Assembly: GCF_001990485.1 (NCBI RefSeq)
Contig: NZ_LBFC01000022.1
Location: 221,253 to 285,252, forward strand
Origin: Thermosipho affectus
GTDB lineage: Bacteria; Thermotogota; Thermotogae; Thermotogales; Fervidobacteriaceae
DNA length: 64,000 bases
Direction of reading: 5' to 3'
Below the pieces are notes generated by a model that did not search any database, was not told the DNA's origin, and saw only the letters and a list, made by a program, of their open reading frames with translations. Both the position numbers and the translations under genes were made by a program. This document shows, piece by piece, positions 28,331 to 37,705 of the stretch. Each line of letters starts with the position of its first letter. Position 1 is the stretch's first letter.

Positions 28331-31300
28331 ATGAAAATTTTAAAATTTTTTAGGAAGACTTATAATGGAGAGGAATATATCATTGAAGAAGAAGGAAATA
28401 TAAAAAGAATGAAAGTTATAGACAAAGATTTAGTTGGAAATTTTATGGAATTTTCCAACTATTTGAGTTTGTTAAATTATGTAATGGGTTTTTTAAAGCC
28501 TGAAAGATACGAAATAGAAAATGAAAAGGTAGTTTTGTATTTTGCATATAACAACGAGCAACCCGTTGAAATTGAAAAACTCTCTTTAAGCTCTAAGAGA
28601 GCACTTTTTTTGATTTTGCTAAATTTGCTTCAAGAAATTTATCATATACCAAATTTATTTTTTCCAATTTTTTCTGTTGACGATATTTTGTTACAGGAAA
28701 ATACTTTTGTTGTACAGCCACCAATTTGGTTATCCAGAAACATGGTTCCTGAGATAAAAGATAGAGTTTTTGTTGCGCCTGAATTTTTGAAAAAACAGCA
28801 AATTGTTGAAAAATCTACGGTTTACGTTATTGGAAAATTTTTAGAAAAACTAAACTTGGAAAATGACGAGATAAATAAAGTAATAAAAGAAATGGTAAGA
28901 GAGGATGTTACCAAAAGAAATTTTCATTTTGGAATGCCAAGTGTTTATAAAAGTTTTTTGGAAATGAATTTTGTTGTTCCTACTATCCAAAGACCTGAAC
29001 TTGATATTATTTTAAAAGTTGTAGATTATCCTGAAAGATTTATTGGAGTTGTAGGAGAACAAAGAATGGGTAAAACCACCTTAATTAATATACTGCAAGA
29101 CAGGTTTATGGTAGAAGGGAAAAATGTTATCCGTGCAAATAGTATTAAACAATTTGCATTGCAACTTTTACAATTGGCAGCAGATAAAGGTTCAGAAAAT
29201 GTACTGAGTGAGATCAGTGATATTATAAAAAATGGCGGGAAAGTAGATACGCTTGTACCTTTAGTTGGAAGTGTAATGGAGGAATTTGATCAGATTATAA
29301 TATTAGTTGATGATTATCAAGAAAAATTCGATAATTTTAAAGTTTTTTTGAAAGAATTATCTAAGTTGAGTTTTTCTGGAAATCATAAGATTATAGCTTT
29401 TTCAACGGAAGAATTTGAGGATTTTGAAAAAGTAATAACATTGAATCCTTTTAGTGTAGAAAATGTAAGAGAATTAGTGGAAAAGTCATTTGGTAAAATT
29501 GAGAAATTAGATATTTTGGTTGATTTTTTACATAAGGTAAGTAGTGGGTTTCCCGGGATCTTGGTGGAAATTTTGGGTTCCCTTGTTGAGAAAAAAATAT
29601 TAAGAAAAAATATAGAAAAAAATTGTTGGATTTGCGATTTTGAAAGACTAGAAAATTTTAGTTTTGAAAATATTTTTGATGTTTTCTCTATGCTAAATGC
29701 AGAAGATGTATATTCTTTGAGGTGTTTATCTGTTTTGGGACAGAAGTTTACTGTAGAAGAAATAAAATTACTTGAAAAAATATTAAATAAAGATTTTTCA
29801 AAAATTATAGAGTTATCTGAAAAAAGGGGAATTTTATATAGAGAGTATTCTATTTGGAGATTTACACTGAAACAATATTGGCAGAAGTTGTATTCTCAAG
29901 CGGAAAGAAAAAAGGAAATTCATCAAAAACTTATCTGTGAGTATTTGAAGTTTGATTTTTTTGGAGTTTACCAAAAAGTGGCGTGGCATTTTAAAATGTT
30001 AGGAGAGGAAAAAAAAGCCGTAATTTTTTACTTAAAAGCAATAAGAAGGGGACTTGAAAAATACTATTCACCTAATATATTACTTAAAATGATTTCTGAA
30101 GCGGAAGATCTTGCCCCTGGAAAGGTTTTGTATTCGTTGATTAGATTTAAAATAGAAGTATATTACCGTACATTTAAAAAGATTAACTTTGAAGTTTCGG
30201 ATAAGGAAATCTTTTTGTATTGGAGGATGGCTGCAAAATTTGTTAATCAAAAAAATAGAGAAGTTGTGGAATTTTTTGAGGAAAATAAAGAAAAATTACA
30301 AGGATTTGGAAAGATAGGGACTTATAGGAGGATATTGTTATATTACTTGGCACTTTATAATTTAGGATTATACGATAAAATAGATATTTCTGTTTTAAAA
30401 GAAATCTCATCAATTAAAGATGTAGATTCAAAATTTGTCATGGATTTAAAAATAAGGGCTCTTATTTTATTGGGGGATCTCTTATCTCGTAGAGATAAGC
30501 TTTCTTCGGATTACTTTTATAATACAGCAGAGATGATAGCAAAAGAAAAGGAATTATACCACTTTTTACCCACTATATATAACAATAAATCGTTTAACAT
30601 TGGTAATTTTGTCATATTAAGACAATTGCTTGATAAGTCTATTTATTATGCAGAAAAGGTTGGATTAACTAATCTTTCTATAGTTTCCAAGATAAATAAG
30701 ATTTATACAATGCTATATATAGGAAATATTAGAGAGTTTTTTATGGAACTTTCAAAATTAAGGAAGATAATTAAATTAAAAAATATGGATTATGAACTTG
30801 CTGAGACTTATAAATTGGAAGTGTTATATCATATCTACAATAGAGAATTTGAAGAAGGGTACAAAGATTTGATGATAATAAATAAGATTTCACAGAAGTT
30901 TGAAATTAGTGATTCTTATCTTAAATCTTTGTTTATGTTATATATTTTTACTGGAAAAGTTGAACTTGCAAGAGCACTATACGAAGAACATAAAAATGAA
31001 AAGTCATTTTTGGAATGGGGATTTAACTATTTTGTTAAATTAAGTCTTGCAGAAGATGAAGATAAATTTAAAAGAGTTTGGGATGAGTATAAAGATTCAG
31101 ACGTGTTTTTGTGGAGGGAGGAAATTTTCTCATTATTTGGCGAGAAAATAGCCAAAGTTGATCCTGAAGGTTTCTTTGAGCAATTGAGATTTTTTGAAAA
31201 AGATTATGCAAGTCAAGATTTGAAGTTGTCATTGGCGCTTTTGTATGAAGGATTTGCCAAATATTACAAGGTTTTAGGAAAGAGTTATAGGTATAGCCTG

Positions 31301-32362
31301 TATATTTCAAAAGCATATTCATTGTATAGAGAAATTGGGTTGGAGAATTACGTGAGAATTTTGGAGAAAAACGAAAGTGCAGGTATAAATTCTTATTTTA
31401 AGAAGGGGCAAAATATTTCCGATATGCTTCAAAAACAAAATATTTCTAAGGGATTGAAAGATTACTTTTTAAAATCTAATTTTGCATTGGAAGTTTTAGA
31501 AGAACTAAAGGCTATAGAAGAAATAGAAGAACCGCAAAATATCATAAATTATTTTGCAAGTAAAATTATTCAAATATTGCCTGTTAATGAAGTTGCTATT
31601 TATGTTGAAGATAAGCAAATTGAAGAAAAGTTTGAATTTTCTAACGCAGATGATATATTGAAAGAAGATTCTATAGAAAAATCACCACTGAGAATTAGAA
31701 TTTCAGATAAGATTGATAAATACTTAGAATATTATATATACATTTCAAATAAAAATTTGAGAATTAGTGATGAAGAACTATTATATATCTTAGATTTATT
31801 AAAGATTGTAGAATATGGTTTTGTTACAGCACTTAAGTCATCTATATTAAGAATTAGAAGTCTTTTAGATCCTTTGACAAAATTGTATACAAGATATTAC
31901 TTTGCAGAAAAGATAGAACAATATTTTATAAGGGCCAAAAAATTTAGAGAAAAAATGTCGATAATAATGTGTGATTTGGATCACTTCAAACAGATAAATG
32001 ATAAATATGGACATTTAGTAGGGGATAGAGTTCTAAAGGAAGTAGCTCGTATCTTAAAAGGTGGTGTACGTAATAAAAATGATATAGTTGGAAGATATGG
32101 TGGTGAAGAATTTATAATTTTGCTTTCAAATACTTTTTCTAAAGAGGCTAAACAGATTGCAGAGAGATTAAGAAGAGAAATTGAATTGATTGATAGATTT
32201 CCATTTAAAATAACTATGAGTTTTGGAATAGCATGTTATCCTGAAGTAAAGGTGGATACTTCAGATGAACTTGTTGGATATGCAGATGATGCATTATATA
32301 AAGCAAAAGACTTGGGAAGAAATAGGGTGGTAGTATTTGAAGTATTTAAAGAAAATAATTAA
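28331..32362 (+). CDS. giant signalling protein: kinase-like, STAND-type ATPase, helical repeats, GAF-like, GGDEF
   Basis: This 1343-residue protein ends in a diguanylate cyclase domain. DPLTKLYTRYYF, MCDLDHFKQINDKYGH and the active-site GGEEF (1257-1261) are intact. The RxxD inhibitory site is not, since Asn replaces the expected Arg. Residues 242-250 (GEQRMGKTT) form a Walker A and 321-328 a Walker B (IIILVDD), giving a STAND/AAA-like ATPase. Residues about 530-1000 are helical and TPR-like, and about 1050-1170 could be GAF. The N terminus (about 1-175) looks like a decayed protein kinase: VDDILL resembles the catalytic-loop tail and VFVAPEF the APE motif, but HRD and DFG are missing. The ATG follows AGGGGG. 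Confidence 0.85.
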   Translation: MKILKFFRKTYNGEEYIIEEEGNIKRMKVIDKDLVGNFMEFSNYLSLLNYVMGFLKPERYEIENEKVVLYFAYNNEQPVEIEKLSLSSKRALFLILLNLLQEIYHIPNLFFPIFSVDDILLQENTFVVQPPIWLSRNMVPEIKDRVFVAPEFLKKQQIVEKSTVYVIGKFLEKLNLENDEINKVIKEMVREDVTKRNFHFGMPSVYKSFLEMNFVVPTIQRPELDIILKVVDYPERFIGVVGEQRMGKTTLINILQDRFMVEGKNVIRANSIKQFALQLLQLAADKGSENVLSEISDIIKNGGKVDTLVPLVGSVMEEFDQIIILVDDYQEKFDNFKVFLKELSKLSFSGNHKIIAFSTEEFEDFEKVITLNPFSVENVRELVEKSFGKIEKLDILVDFLHKVSSGFPGILVEILGSLVEKKILRKNIEKNCWICDFERLENFSFENIFDVFSMLNAEDVYSLRCLSVLGQKFTVEEIKLLEKILNKDFSKIIELSEKRGILYREYSIWRFTLKQYWQKLYSQAERKKEIHQKLICEYLKFDFFGVYQKVAWHFKMLGEEKKAVIFYLKAIRRGLEKYYSPNILLKMISEAEDLAPGKVLYSLIRFKIEVYYRTFKKINFEVSDKEIFLYWRMAAKFVNQKNREVVEFFEENKEKLQGFGKIGTYRRILLYYLALYNLGLYDKIDISVLKEISSIKDVDSKFVMDLKIRALILLGDLLSRRDKLSSDYFYNTAEMIAKEKELYHFLPTIYNNKSFNIGNFVILRQLLDKSIYYAEKVGLTNLSIVSKINKIYTMLYIGNIREFFMELSKLRKIIKLKNMDYELAETYKLEVLYHIYNREFEEGYKDLMIINKISQKFEISDSYLKSLFMLYIFTGKVELARALYEEHKNEKSFLEWGFNYFVKLSLAEDEDKFKRVWDEYKDSDVFLWREEIFSLFGEKIAKVDPEGFFEQLRFFEKDYASQDLKLSLALLYEGFAKYYKVLGKSYRYSLYISKAYSLYREIGLENYVRILEKNESAGINSYFKKGQNISDMLQKQNISKGLKDYFLKSNFALEVLEELKAIEEIEEPQNIINYFASKIIQILPVNEVAIYVEDKQIEEKFEFSNADDILKEDSIEKSPLRIRISDKIDKYLEYYIYISNKNLRISDEELLYILDLLKIVEYGFVTALKSSILRIRSLLDPLTKLYTRYYFAEKIEQYFIRAKKFREKMSIIMCDLDHFKQINDKYGHLVGDRVLKEVARILKGGVRNKNDIVGRYGGEEFIILLSNTFSKEAKQIAERLRREIELIDRFPFKITMSFGIACYPEVKVDTSDELVGYADDALYKAKDLGRNRVVVFEVFKENN

Positions 32363-33230
32363 TATATTATTGGAATTGGGAAATGATGTATATACCAATG
32401 AAAAATTAAAATGCCATGTAAGTTTTAGAATAGGTGGGCCAGTTAGGTTATTTGTAGTTCCCTATTCATTGGAATCATTTGTTAAAACAATAAAACTATT
32501 TGAAGGTAATGTTAGAATTCTTGGAAATGGTACTAATGTTTTACCAAAAGATGATTTTATGGATTATAACATTCTTTCTACAGAAAAGTTAACGGAGATT
32601 GTTTTTGAAAAAGATTTACTGGTATGTGAAAGTGGTTTAAATTTAAAGAGATTGTGTCTTTATGCATTACAGCATGGTTTTTCTGGATTTGAAAAAGCAT
32701 ATGGGATACCGGGAAGTGTTGGTGGAGCTGTATATATGAATGCAGGGGCTTTTGGTTGGGAAACAGCAAATTTGGTTGAATTTGTCGATGTATATGATGG
32801 AAATAAGATCAGAAGATTAAGTAAATCAGAATTGGATTTTTCATACAGAAATAGTATTTTCAAAAAAAATAAAGGATTATTTATTTTGAGAGTGGGATTT
32901 AAAATATTTGAAGGAGATAAGCAAAAAATATTTTTGGAAATGAATGATATTATAAAAAAAAGAGTTGAAAAGCAACCATTAGAGTTCCCAAGCGCTGGTA
33001 GTGTATTTAAAAGACCAAAAGAGAACTTTTATGTTGGTAGTGCTATAGAAAAGATTGGATTGAAAGGTTTTAATATAGGAGGAGCTATGATATCTGAGAA
33101 ACATGCAGGGTTTATAATAAATTACAACAATGCAACATCAAAAGATGTAAAAGATATTATTAATCACGTAAAAAATAAAATTTATGAAGCATACAAAGTT
33201 AATTTGGAAACTGAAATAGAAATTTGGTAA
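32337..33230 (+). CDS. murB: UDP-N-acetylenolpyruvoylglucosamine reductase
   Basis: MurB reduces the enolpyruvyl group to form UDP-N-acetylmuramate, an early peptidoglycan precursor. FAD-binding motifs RIGGPVRLFVVP and ILGNGTNVL, the pocket GIPGSVGGAVYMNAGAFG, the catalytic Tyr in FSYRNSIF and the catalytic Ser in SAGSVFKRP are present, with the final Glu in ETEIEIW. At 297 residues it is a type II MurB. The likely start is TTG 32337 with GGGTGG upstream, overlapping the GGDEF gene by 26 nt. Confidence 0.94.
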   Translation: MKYLKKIINILLELGNDVYTNEKLKCHVSFRIGGPVRLFVVPYSLESFVKTIKLFEGNVRILGNGTNVLPKDDFMDYNILSTEKLTEIVFEKDLLVCESGLNLKRLCLYALQHGFSGFEKAYGIPGSVGGAVYMNAGAFGWETANLVEFVDVYDGNKIRRLSKSELDFSYRNSIFKKNKGLFILRVGFKIFEGDKQKIFLEMNDIIKKRVEKQPLEFPSAGSVFKRPKENFYVGSAIEKIGLKGFNIGGAMISEKHAGFIINYNNATSKDVKDIINHVKNKIYEAYKVNLETEIEIW

Positions 33231-33243
33231 AGGAGGAAAAGTT

Positions 33244-34584
33244 ATGAAAAATCTTTGGAAATTGAGGGACATTAACGAGGTAGAAAGTTTTGGAAAAAGT
33301 TATAGAGAATTTATAGATACTGCTGTAACCGAAAGACTTGCGGTGGAATTTTTTGAAAAAATGCTTCTTAAAAATGGATTTATACCATTGGAAAAATATA
33401 CTGGAAATGAAGAAAAAATATACTATATCAATGCAAACAAGTCTTTGGTCGCCGCAAGAATTGTCGGTGAACCAAGGGATGGATTTAACATTATAGCTGC
33501 TCATATTGATGCGCCGCGTTTTGATCTTAAACCTAATCCATTATTTGAGGACGAATCTATTGCAATGTTAAAGACACATTACTATGGAGGAGTAAAGCTT
33601 TACCAATGGTACAATATTCCTTTAGCACTTGTTGGAGTGGTTTATAAATTAGATGGTACAAAAATTGATATAAATATAGGTTTGAGTGAAGAAGATCCTG
33701 TGTTTTTATTTGCTGACTTATTACCACATTTAGATAAGGAAGATAAAAAAGTAAGTGAAAAATTTCAGGGAGAAAAAATGAATTTAATCGTTGGCTCTAT
33801 TCCTTTAGATGGCTCTGAGAAAGATGCAATAAAGAAAAATATATTAAAGATTTTAAAGGAAAAGTACGATATTGAGGAAGAAGATTTTGTAAGCGCTGAT
33901 ATTGAAGTTGTTCCTGCAATTAAGTCAAGAGAAGTGGGATTTGATAGAAGTATGATTGCGGCATATGGGCAAGATGATAGAATTTGTTCGTATCAGGCTA
34001 TTATGGCGTTGGTTGACGCAAAAAAATTGGAAAAATCTGCAGCGGTTATTTTATTTGATAGGGAAGAAATTGGAAGTGAGGGTAATGCAGGTGCCAAAGC
34101 AAGGTTTTACAAGAAATTTTTTAGAAGTATTTTAAAAGCCAAGGGAGAAAGCGATGTAGAATTTGCATTAGATGAATTATTTGAAAATTCTTTTGTTGTT
34201 TCTGCAGATGTTGCTGCATTAATAAATCCCAACTTTAAAGACGTACATGATAAATTCAACGCTCCAAGGATTGGGAATGGAGTTGTTGTAGTAAAATATA
34301 CTGGAGTACGCGGTAAAGCTGGTGCAAGTGAAGCACATGCGGAAACATTGTTGCACGTAAGAAGAGTATTAAACAGTGCAAAAATAAGGTGGCAAGTTGG
34401 AACTTTGGGGAGAATTGGAGTAGGTGGTGGAGGAACAGTTGCAAAATTTTTGGCTCAAGAAGGTTTTAATGTTATTGATATGGGTCCAGGATTATTAAGC
34501 ATGCATTCACCGTATGAAATTGTGTCAAAGATTGATTTATTTGAAACATATCTAGCGTACAAAGAATTAGTTTCAAAGAGGTGA
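33244..34584 (+). CDS. M18-family aminopeptidase
   Basis: This 446-residue protein is a dinuclear zinc aminopeptidase of family M18 (aminopeptidase I type). Metal and catalytic motifs are AAHIDAPRFDLKP, GQDDRICSYQAI, FDREEIGSEGNAGA, SADVAALINPNF and, at the C terminus, MHSPYEIVSKID. M18 enzymes form large tetrahedral dodecamers that trim short peptides in the cytoplasm; no signal peptide is present. The ATG has AAAGGAGG upstream. It is followed closely by a MarR regulator. Confidence 0.92.
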   Translation: MKNLWKLRDINEVESFGKSYREFIDTAVTERLAVEFFEKMLLKNGFIPLEKYTGNEEKIYYINANKSLVAARIVGEPRDGFNIIAAHIDAPRFDLKPNPLFEDESIAMLKTHYYGGVKLYQWYNIPLALVGVVYKLDGTKIDINIGLSEEDPVFLFADLLPHLDKEDKKVSEKFQGEKMNLIVGSIPLDGSEKDAIKKNILKILKEKYDIEEEDFVSADIEVVPAIKSREVGFDRSMIAAYGQDDRICSYQAIMALVDAKKLEKSAAVILFDREEIGSEGNAGAKARFYKKFFRSILKAKGESDVEFALDELFENSFVVSADVAALINPNFKDVHDKFNAPRIGNGVVVVKYTGVRGKAGASEAHAETLLHVRRVLNSAKIRWQVGTLGRIGVGGGGTVAKFLAQEGFNVIDMGPGLLSMHSPYEIVSKIDLFETYLAYKELVSKR

Positions 34585-34588
34585 AATT

Positions 34589-35011
34589 GTGTCGAAAAAT
34601 GTTGAAAATCTTTTGAGGGAGATTTGTTTTAGAATTAAAATAAAAGGAAGAGAAGTATTAAAGGATTTTCCTATAACTCCTGCGCAATTTGATTTGATGC
34701 AAAAGCTTTATTTTACTGGTGAAAAAACAATGACAGATTTAAGTAAAATGTTAGGAATAGCTAAAAGTACAACTACAGGTTTAGTCTCAAGATTGGAAGC
34801 TGAAGGTTTTGCAGAAAGAAAGAGAAAAAATGATGATAAAAGGGTTATTGCTGTGGACTTAACAGAAAAAGGTAAAGCGGTAATTGATAAAGTTATTTTA
34901 AAAAGGATAGAATTTGTGGAAAAAGTAATAGAGGATTTTGATGATAAGTCCAAGAAACAGCTTATTGTTCTTTTGGTGAAATTGAATGAATCAATGAAAG
35001 ATTACGGGTGA
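34589..35011 (+). CDS. MarR-family transcriptional regulator
   Basis: This 140-residue winged-helix protein shows the MarR pattern: an N-terminal helix, ITPAQFDLMQKLYF, the recognition helix region MLGIAKSTTTGLVSRLEAEGFAER, and the wing with RKNDDKRVIAVDLTEKG. It starts at GTG behind AGAGGTGAAATT. It lies just after the aminopeptidase and overlaps the SD region of a PEGA envelope protein, so it may regulate the envelope genes downstream or itself; its ligand and operator are unknown. Confidence 0.92.
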   Translation: MSKNVENLLREICFRIKIKGREVLKDFPITPAQFDLMQKLYFTGEKTMTDLSKMLGIAKSTTTGLVSRLEAEGFAERKRKNDDKRVIAVDLTEKGKAVIDKVILKRIEFVEKVIEDFDDKSKKQLIVLLVKLNESMKDYG

Positions 35012-35016
35012 TAGTT

Positions 35017-36393
35017 ATGAGAAAAACTTTTGTTATTTTGATTTTACTTTTTACAAGTATGTTTTTTTCTGAGTTGGTAATTATAACTGAGCCAAGCGCA
35101 ATGGTGTATTGGAATGATAAATTAATTGATGTTGTTCCGTTAAATGGTGTTTTAAAGATTTCCAATTTGACGTATCCAGGAAAATTAAAGATTGTTAAAC
35201 CCGGTTATTCAATATATGAAACACTGGTTTCAACAGAAAGCACTTTAAACGTTTCATTATCATTGCCTTCTTACGTTGAAATAACCACAGATCCTGAAAA
35301 TGTCAAGATTTATATCAACGGTAAATTTTACGGTTTATCACCTTCTGTTTTTGAAGTTCCGGCTGGTTTTTTAGAAATTCACTTGGAAAAGGAAGGGTTT
35401 ATTTCGAAAACTTTAAATTTGCATGTGGGAGCTTCAAAAATTGAGAAAATAAATGTAAAACTTAAAAGGTTTGTCAAATTGAGGATTAATGCTTCTGAAA
35501 AGTTAAATGTAATTTTTAATGGAAAATATTTAACTATTCCTACAGAATTGGAAGTTTTACCTGGAAAATATGTTTTAGAGTTACTAGATCCCGAATTTGT
35601 TAAATTGAAACAAGAAATAGATGTTCCAAATGCAGAAGAATATGAGTTTAACGTAGATGAGACGAAATTTTCCAAGCTTTACGTTTATGGTTTTCCAGAA
35701 AATGCCGAAATTATTTTTAACAGCATTTCAAAGGTAAGCCCAGCAAATTTTAAAGCAATGCCAGGAGATTATGAAATTACAATTAGAAGCGAAGGTTATA
35801 AGGAGTTAAAAAAGAAAATAAATTTAAAGTCTGGAAATAATACTTATGTTTATAATTTAAAGAGAAATGTAATTTCAAAAATAAACGAAAATTTATTGGT
35901 ATTTCTTGACGGTATAAAAGCATCTAATCTTTTTGTTGCAAAAAGGTTGTATTTTACAAAGATAGTAGGAAAAAACAGGGAGTGGTATGGTTTTACAGAT
36001 GGATCTATTGAAAAGATGCCAGAAAGTTATAGTATAATTTTAGGTAGAGAGGGTGCAGTAGAATATAAGGGGATAAGGTATAACTCTCCAGCGATTATAA
36101 ATGCAAGATTTGGTGAGATTTTAACCTTTATTTCAGATGATGATTCTACAAATTTTACAGTTGTAAATAACTTGATTATTGATGATGAAGAACATTGTGT
36201 AGTAAATGTCTATTCTAAGGATAAATTAGATGTTTATGTTGATGATAAGTTTATTGGTAGAACTCCCATTTATTTTTTGGTTTTGCCAAAGGGGATGCAT
36301 AAGTTTAGATTTCAAAAAGAAGGTATTATTGTGTCTGAAAATAAAGTGATAATTCAAAATGGCATATTAAATGAGGTGTTTGGAGGGGATTAA
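35017..36393 (+). CDS. secreted PEGA-repeat protein
   Basis: A signal peptide (RKTFVILILLFTSMFFS) precedes about 440 residues made of repeated beta-sandwich modules of the PEGA type. Examples are EITTDPENVKIYINGKFYGLSP with VFEVPAGFLEIHLEKEGF, YGFPENAEIIFNSI with FKAMPGDYEITIRSEGY, and VNVYSKDKLDVYVDDKFIGRTPIYF. PEGA repeats occur in bacterial surface proteins and may contact S-layer or cell-wall polymers. There is no C-terminal anchor. ATG 35017 is chosen over GTG 35008, which is part of GGGTGA. The gene directly precedes the Omp-alpha-like gene, suggesting a shared envelope role. Confidence 0.85.
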   Translation: MRKTFVILILLFTSMFFSELVIITEPSAMVYWNDKLIDVVPLNGVLKISNLTYPGKLKIVKPGYSIYETLVSTESTLNVSLSLPSYVEITTDPENVKIYINGKFYGLSPSVFEVPAGFLEIHLEKEGFISKTLNLHVGASKIEKINVKLKRFVKLRINASEKLNVIFNGKYLTIPTELEVLPGKYVLELLDPEFVKLKQEIDVPNAEEYEFNVDETKFSKLYVYGFPENAEIIFNSISKVSPANFKAMPGDYEITIRSEGYKELKKKINLKSGNNTYVYNLKRNVISKINENLLVFLDGIKASNLFVAKRLYFTKIVGKNREWYGFTDGSIEKMPESYSIILGREGAVEYKGIRYNSPAIINARFGEILTFISDDDSTNFTVVNNLIIDDEEHCVVNVYSKDKLDVYVDDKFIGRTPIYFLVLPKGMHKFRFQKEGIIVSENKVIIQNGILNEVFGGD

Positions 36394-37692
36394 ATGAAAA
36401 AATTAGTATTAGGTTTAATATTATTTCTCAGTATAGCGTTTTCTGCTGAGATAACTATAACGGATTTGTCTCCAATTGTGCCAGAATATTCTGCAGTTGA
36501 ATTTTTGGTTAGAAACCAAATAATGGAATTAGATATTAATGGTAATTTTAAACCTTCATTGCTTATTACAAGACTTGATATTGCAAAAATATTGTATACC
36601 GTTATACAAAAATACAGTTTGGATAAGTTATCTGAATTAGAAAATGTTCTTTTAAATATTAACGAAGATTTAAAAACATATAAAGCAGCTTTAAATGGAG
36701 TAGATAAAAGGATGTCGCTACTTGAAGATTCTTTTTCCAAAACAAAGATGAGGTTTGAAGAGATAGAACGTTTTGTAAAAAAAGCATCTGAAACTGTTTT
36801 ATCTGAAGGAGCAATTGAAAAAATTTATGAAAAGTTAAATAATTTAGATAAAGAATATGCAAAAAAGGAAGATTTAAACACACTTTCTGCACAAATTTCT
36901 ATGATATCTGAAATATTCAATACTCAGATAAAAAAGTTTGATGAAAAAATTGCGTCTATTGAAAAAATTGGAGAACTTGAAAAAAAAGTAAGTATTTTGA
37001 ATACCGAACTAGATGAGTTAAAGACTAATTTTTTAGAAGAACAGGCGAGAAATTTGGCAAAGTTTTCAAAATTAAACGAGCAATTGGGGAATATACCTTC
37101 TGATGTAACTAATTTGAATCTAATGGTTTCGCAGCTTTCAAAAAAAATAACGGCTATTGAAGATTTGTATAATAAATTAGGAGATTTAAAACCTAGTGAT
37201 TTTGAAAAACTATCTAAGATTTCGGAAATGGAAACAAAAATTAATGAATTATACACTATGTTATCTGATTTAAAGTCTTTTTCTGGTGATTTGGATACTT
37301 TAAGACAAAGGTTGGAAGGTATAGATATTTTAACGGTTAGAAATGTGGTAAATAAATTTGGGATTATTGAAAATAGGTACCAACAATTGGAAGTAAGGGT
37401 ACAAAATTTGGAGGATTCTTTCGGGAAATTTGATGTATATGATCAGAAAATCAAAGAATTTGAGGCGAAATTATCTGAAATAGAAAATAAAAAGATTGCT
37501 TTAGACAATATTTCAAAGATTTCCAATGATGTGGAAGACTTAAAAAAATACAAAGGTGAATCTGAAAAAGTTTTAAACGTAATGACGGATAAGATCCTAG
37601 AAGCGGAAAATAAAATTAATACTCTTCAAATTGTTTCCATTGTTTCTGTGATTATTTCCGTTTTATCATTGGTAGTGGTATTTACAAAGTAA
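36394..37692 (+). CDS. Omp-alpha-like periplasm-spanning protein (SLH, coiled coil, membrane anchor)
   Basis: The 432-residue product has a signal peptide ending AFSAE and one SLH domain (about 25-75; ELDINGNFKPSLLITRLDIAKIL). A long, mostly helical coiled-coil rod rich in Leu, Lys and Glu (about 80-410) follows. The C-terminal hydrophobic anchor is IVSIVSVIISVLSLVVVF. This is the architecture of Thermotoga maritima Omp-alpha, a rod tethering the toga to the cell body: SLH binds the wall polymer and the C terminus sits in the outer membrane. The start has GGAGGGG upstream and directly follows the PEGA gene stop. Confidence 0.85.
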   Translation: MKKLVLGLILFLSIAFSAEITITDLSPIVPEYSAVEFLVRNQIMELDINGNFKPSLLITRLDIAKILYTVIQKYSLDKLSELENVLLNINEDLKTYKAALNGVDKRMSLLEDSFSKTKMRFEEIERFVKKASETVLSEGAIEKIYEKLNNLDKEYAKKEDLNTLSAQISMISEIFNTQIKKFDEKIASIEKIGELEKKVSILNTELDELKTNFLEEQARNLAKFSKLNEQLGNIPSDVTNLNLMVSQLSKKITAIEDLYNKLGDLKPSDFEKLSKISEMETKINELYTMLSDLKSFSGDLDTLRQRLEGIDILTVRNVVNKFGIIENRYQQLEVRVQNLEDSFGKFDVYDQKIKEFEAKLSEIENKKIALDNISKISNDVEDLKKYKGESEKVLNVMTDKILEAENKINTLQIVSIVSVIISVLSLVVVFTK

Positions 37693-37705
37693 GAGGGGGG
37701 GATTT

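Noticed and set aside
37694..37702. Run of seven Gs before the FapA gene as a phase-variable tract
   Set aside because: The run sits at the ribosome-binding site position and is short; without several genomes there is no sign of length variation.
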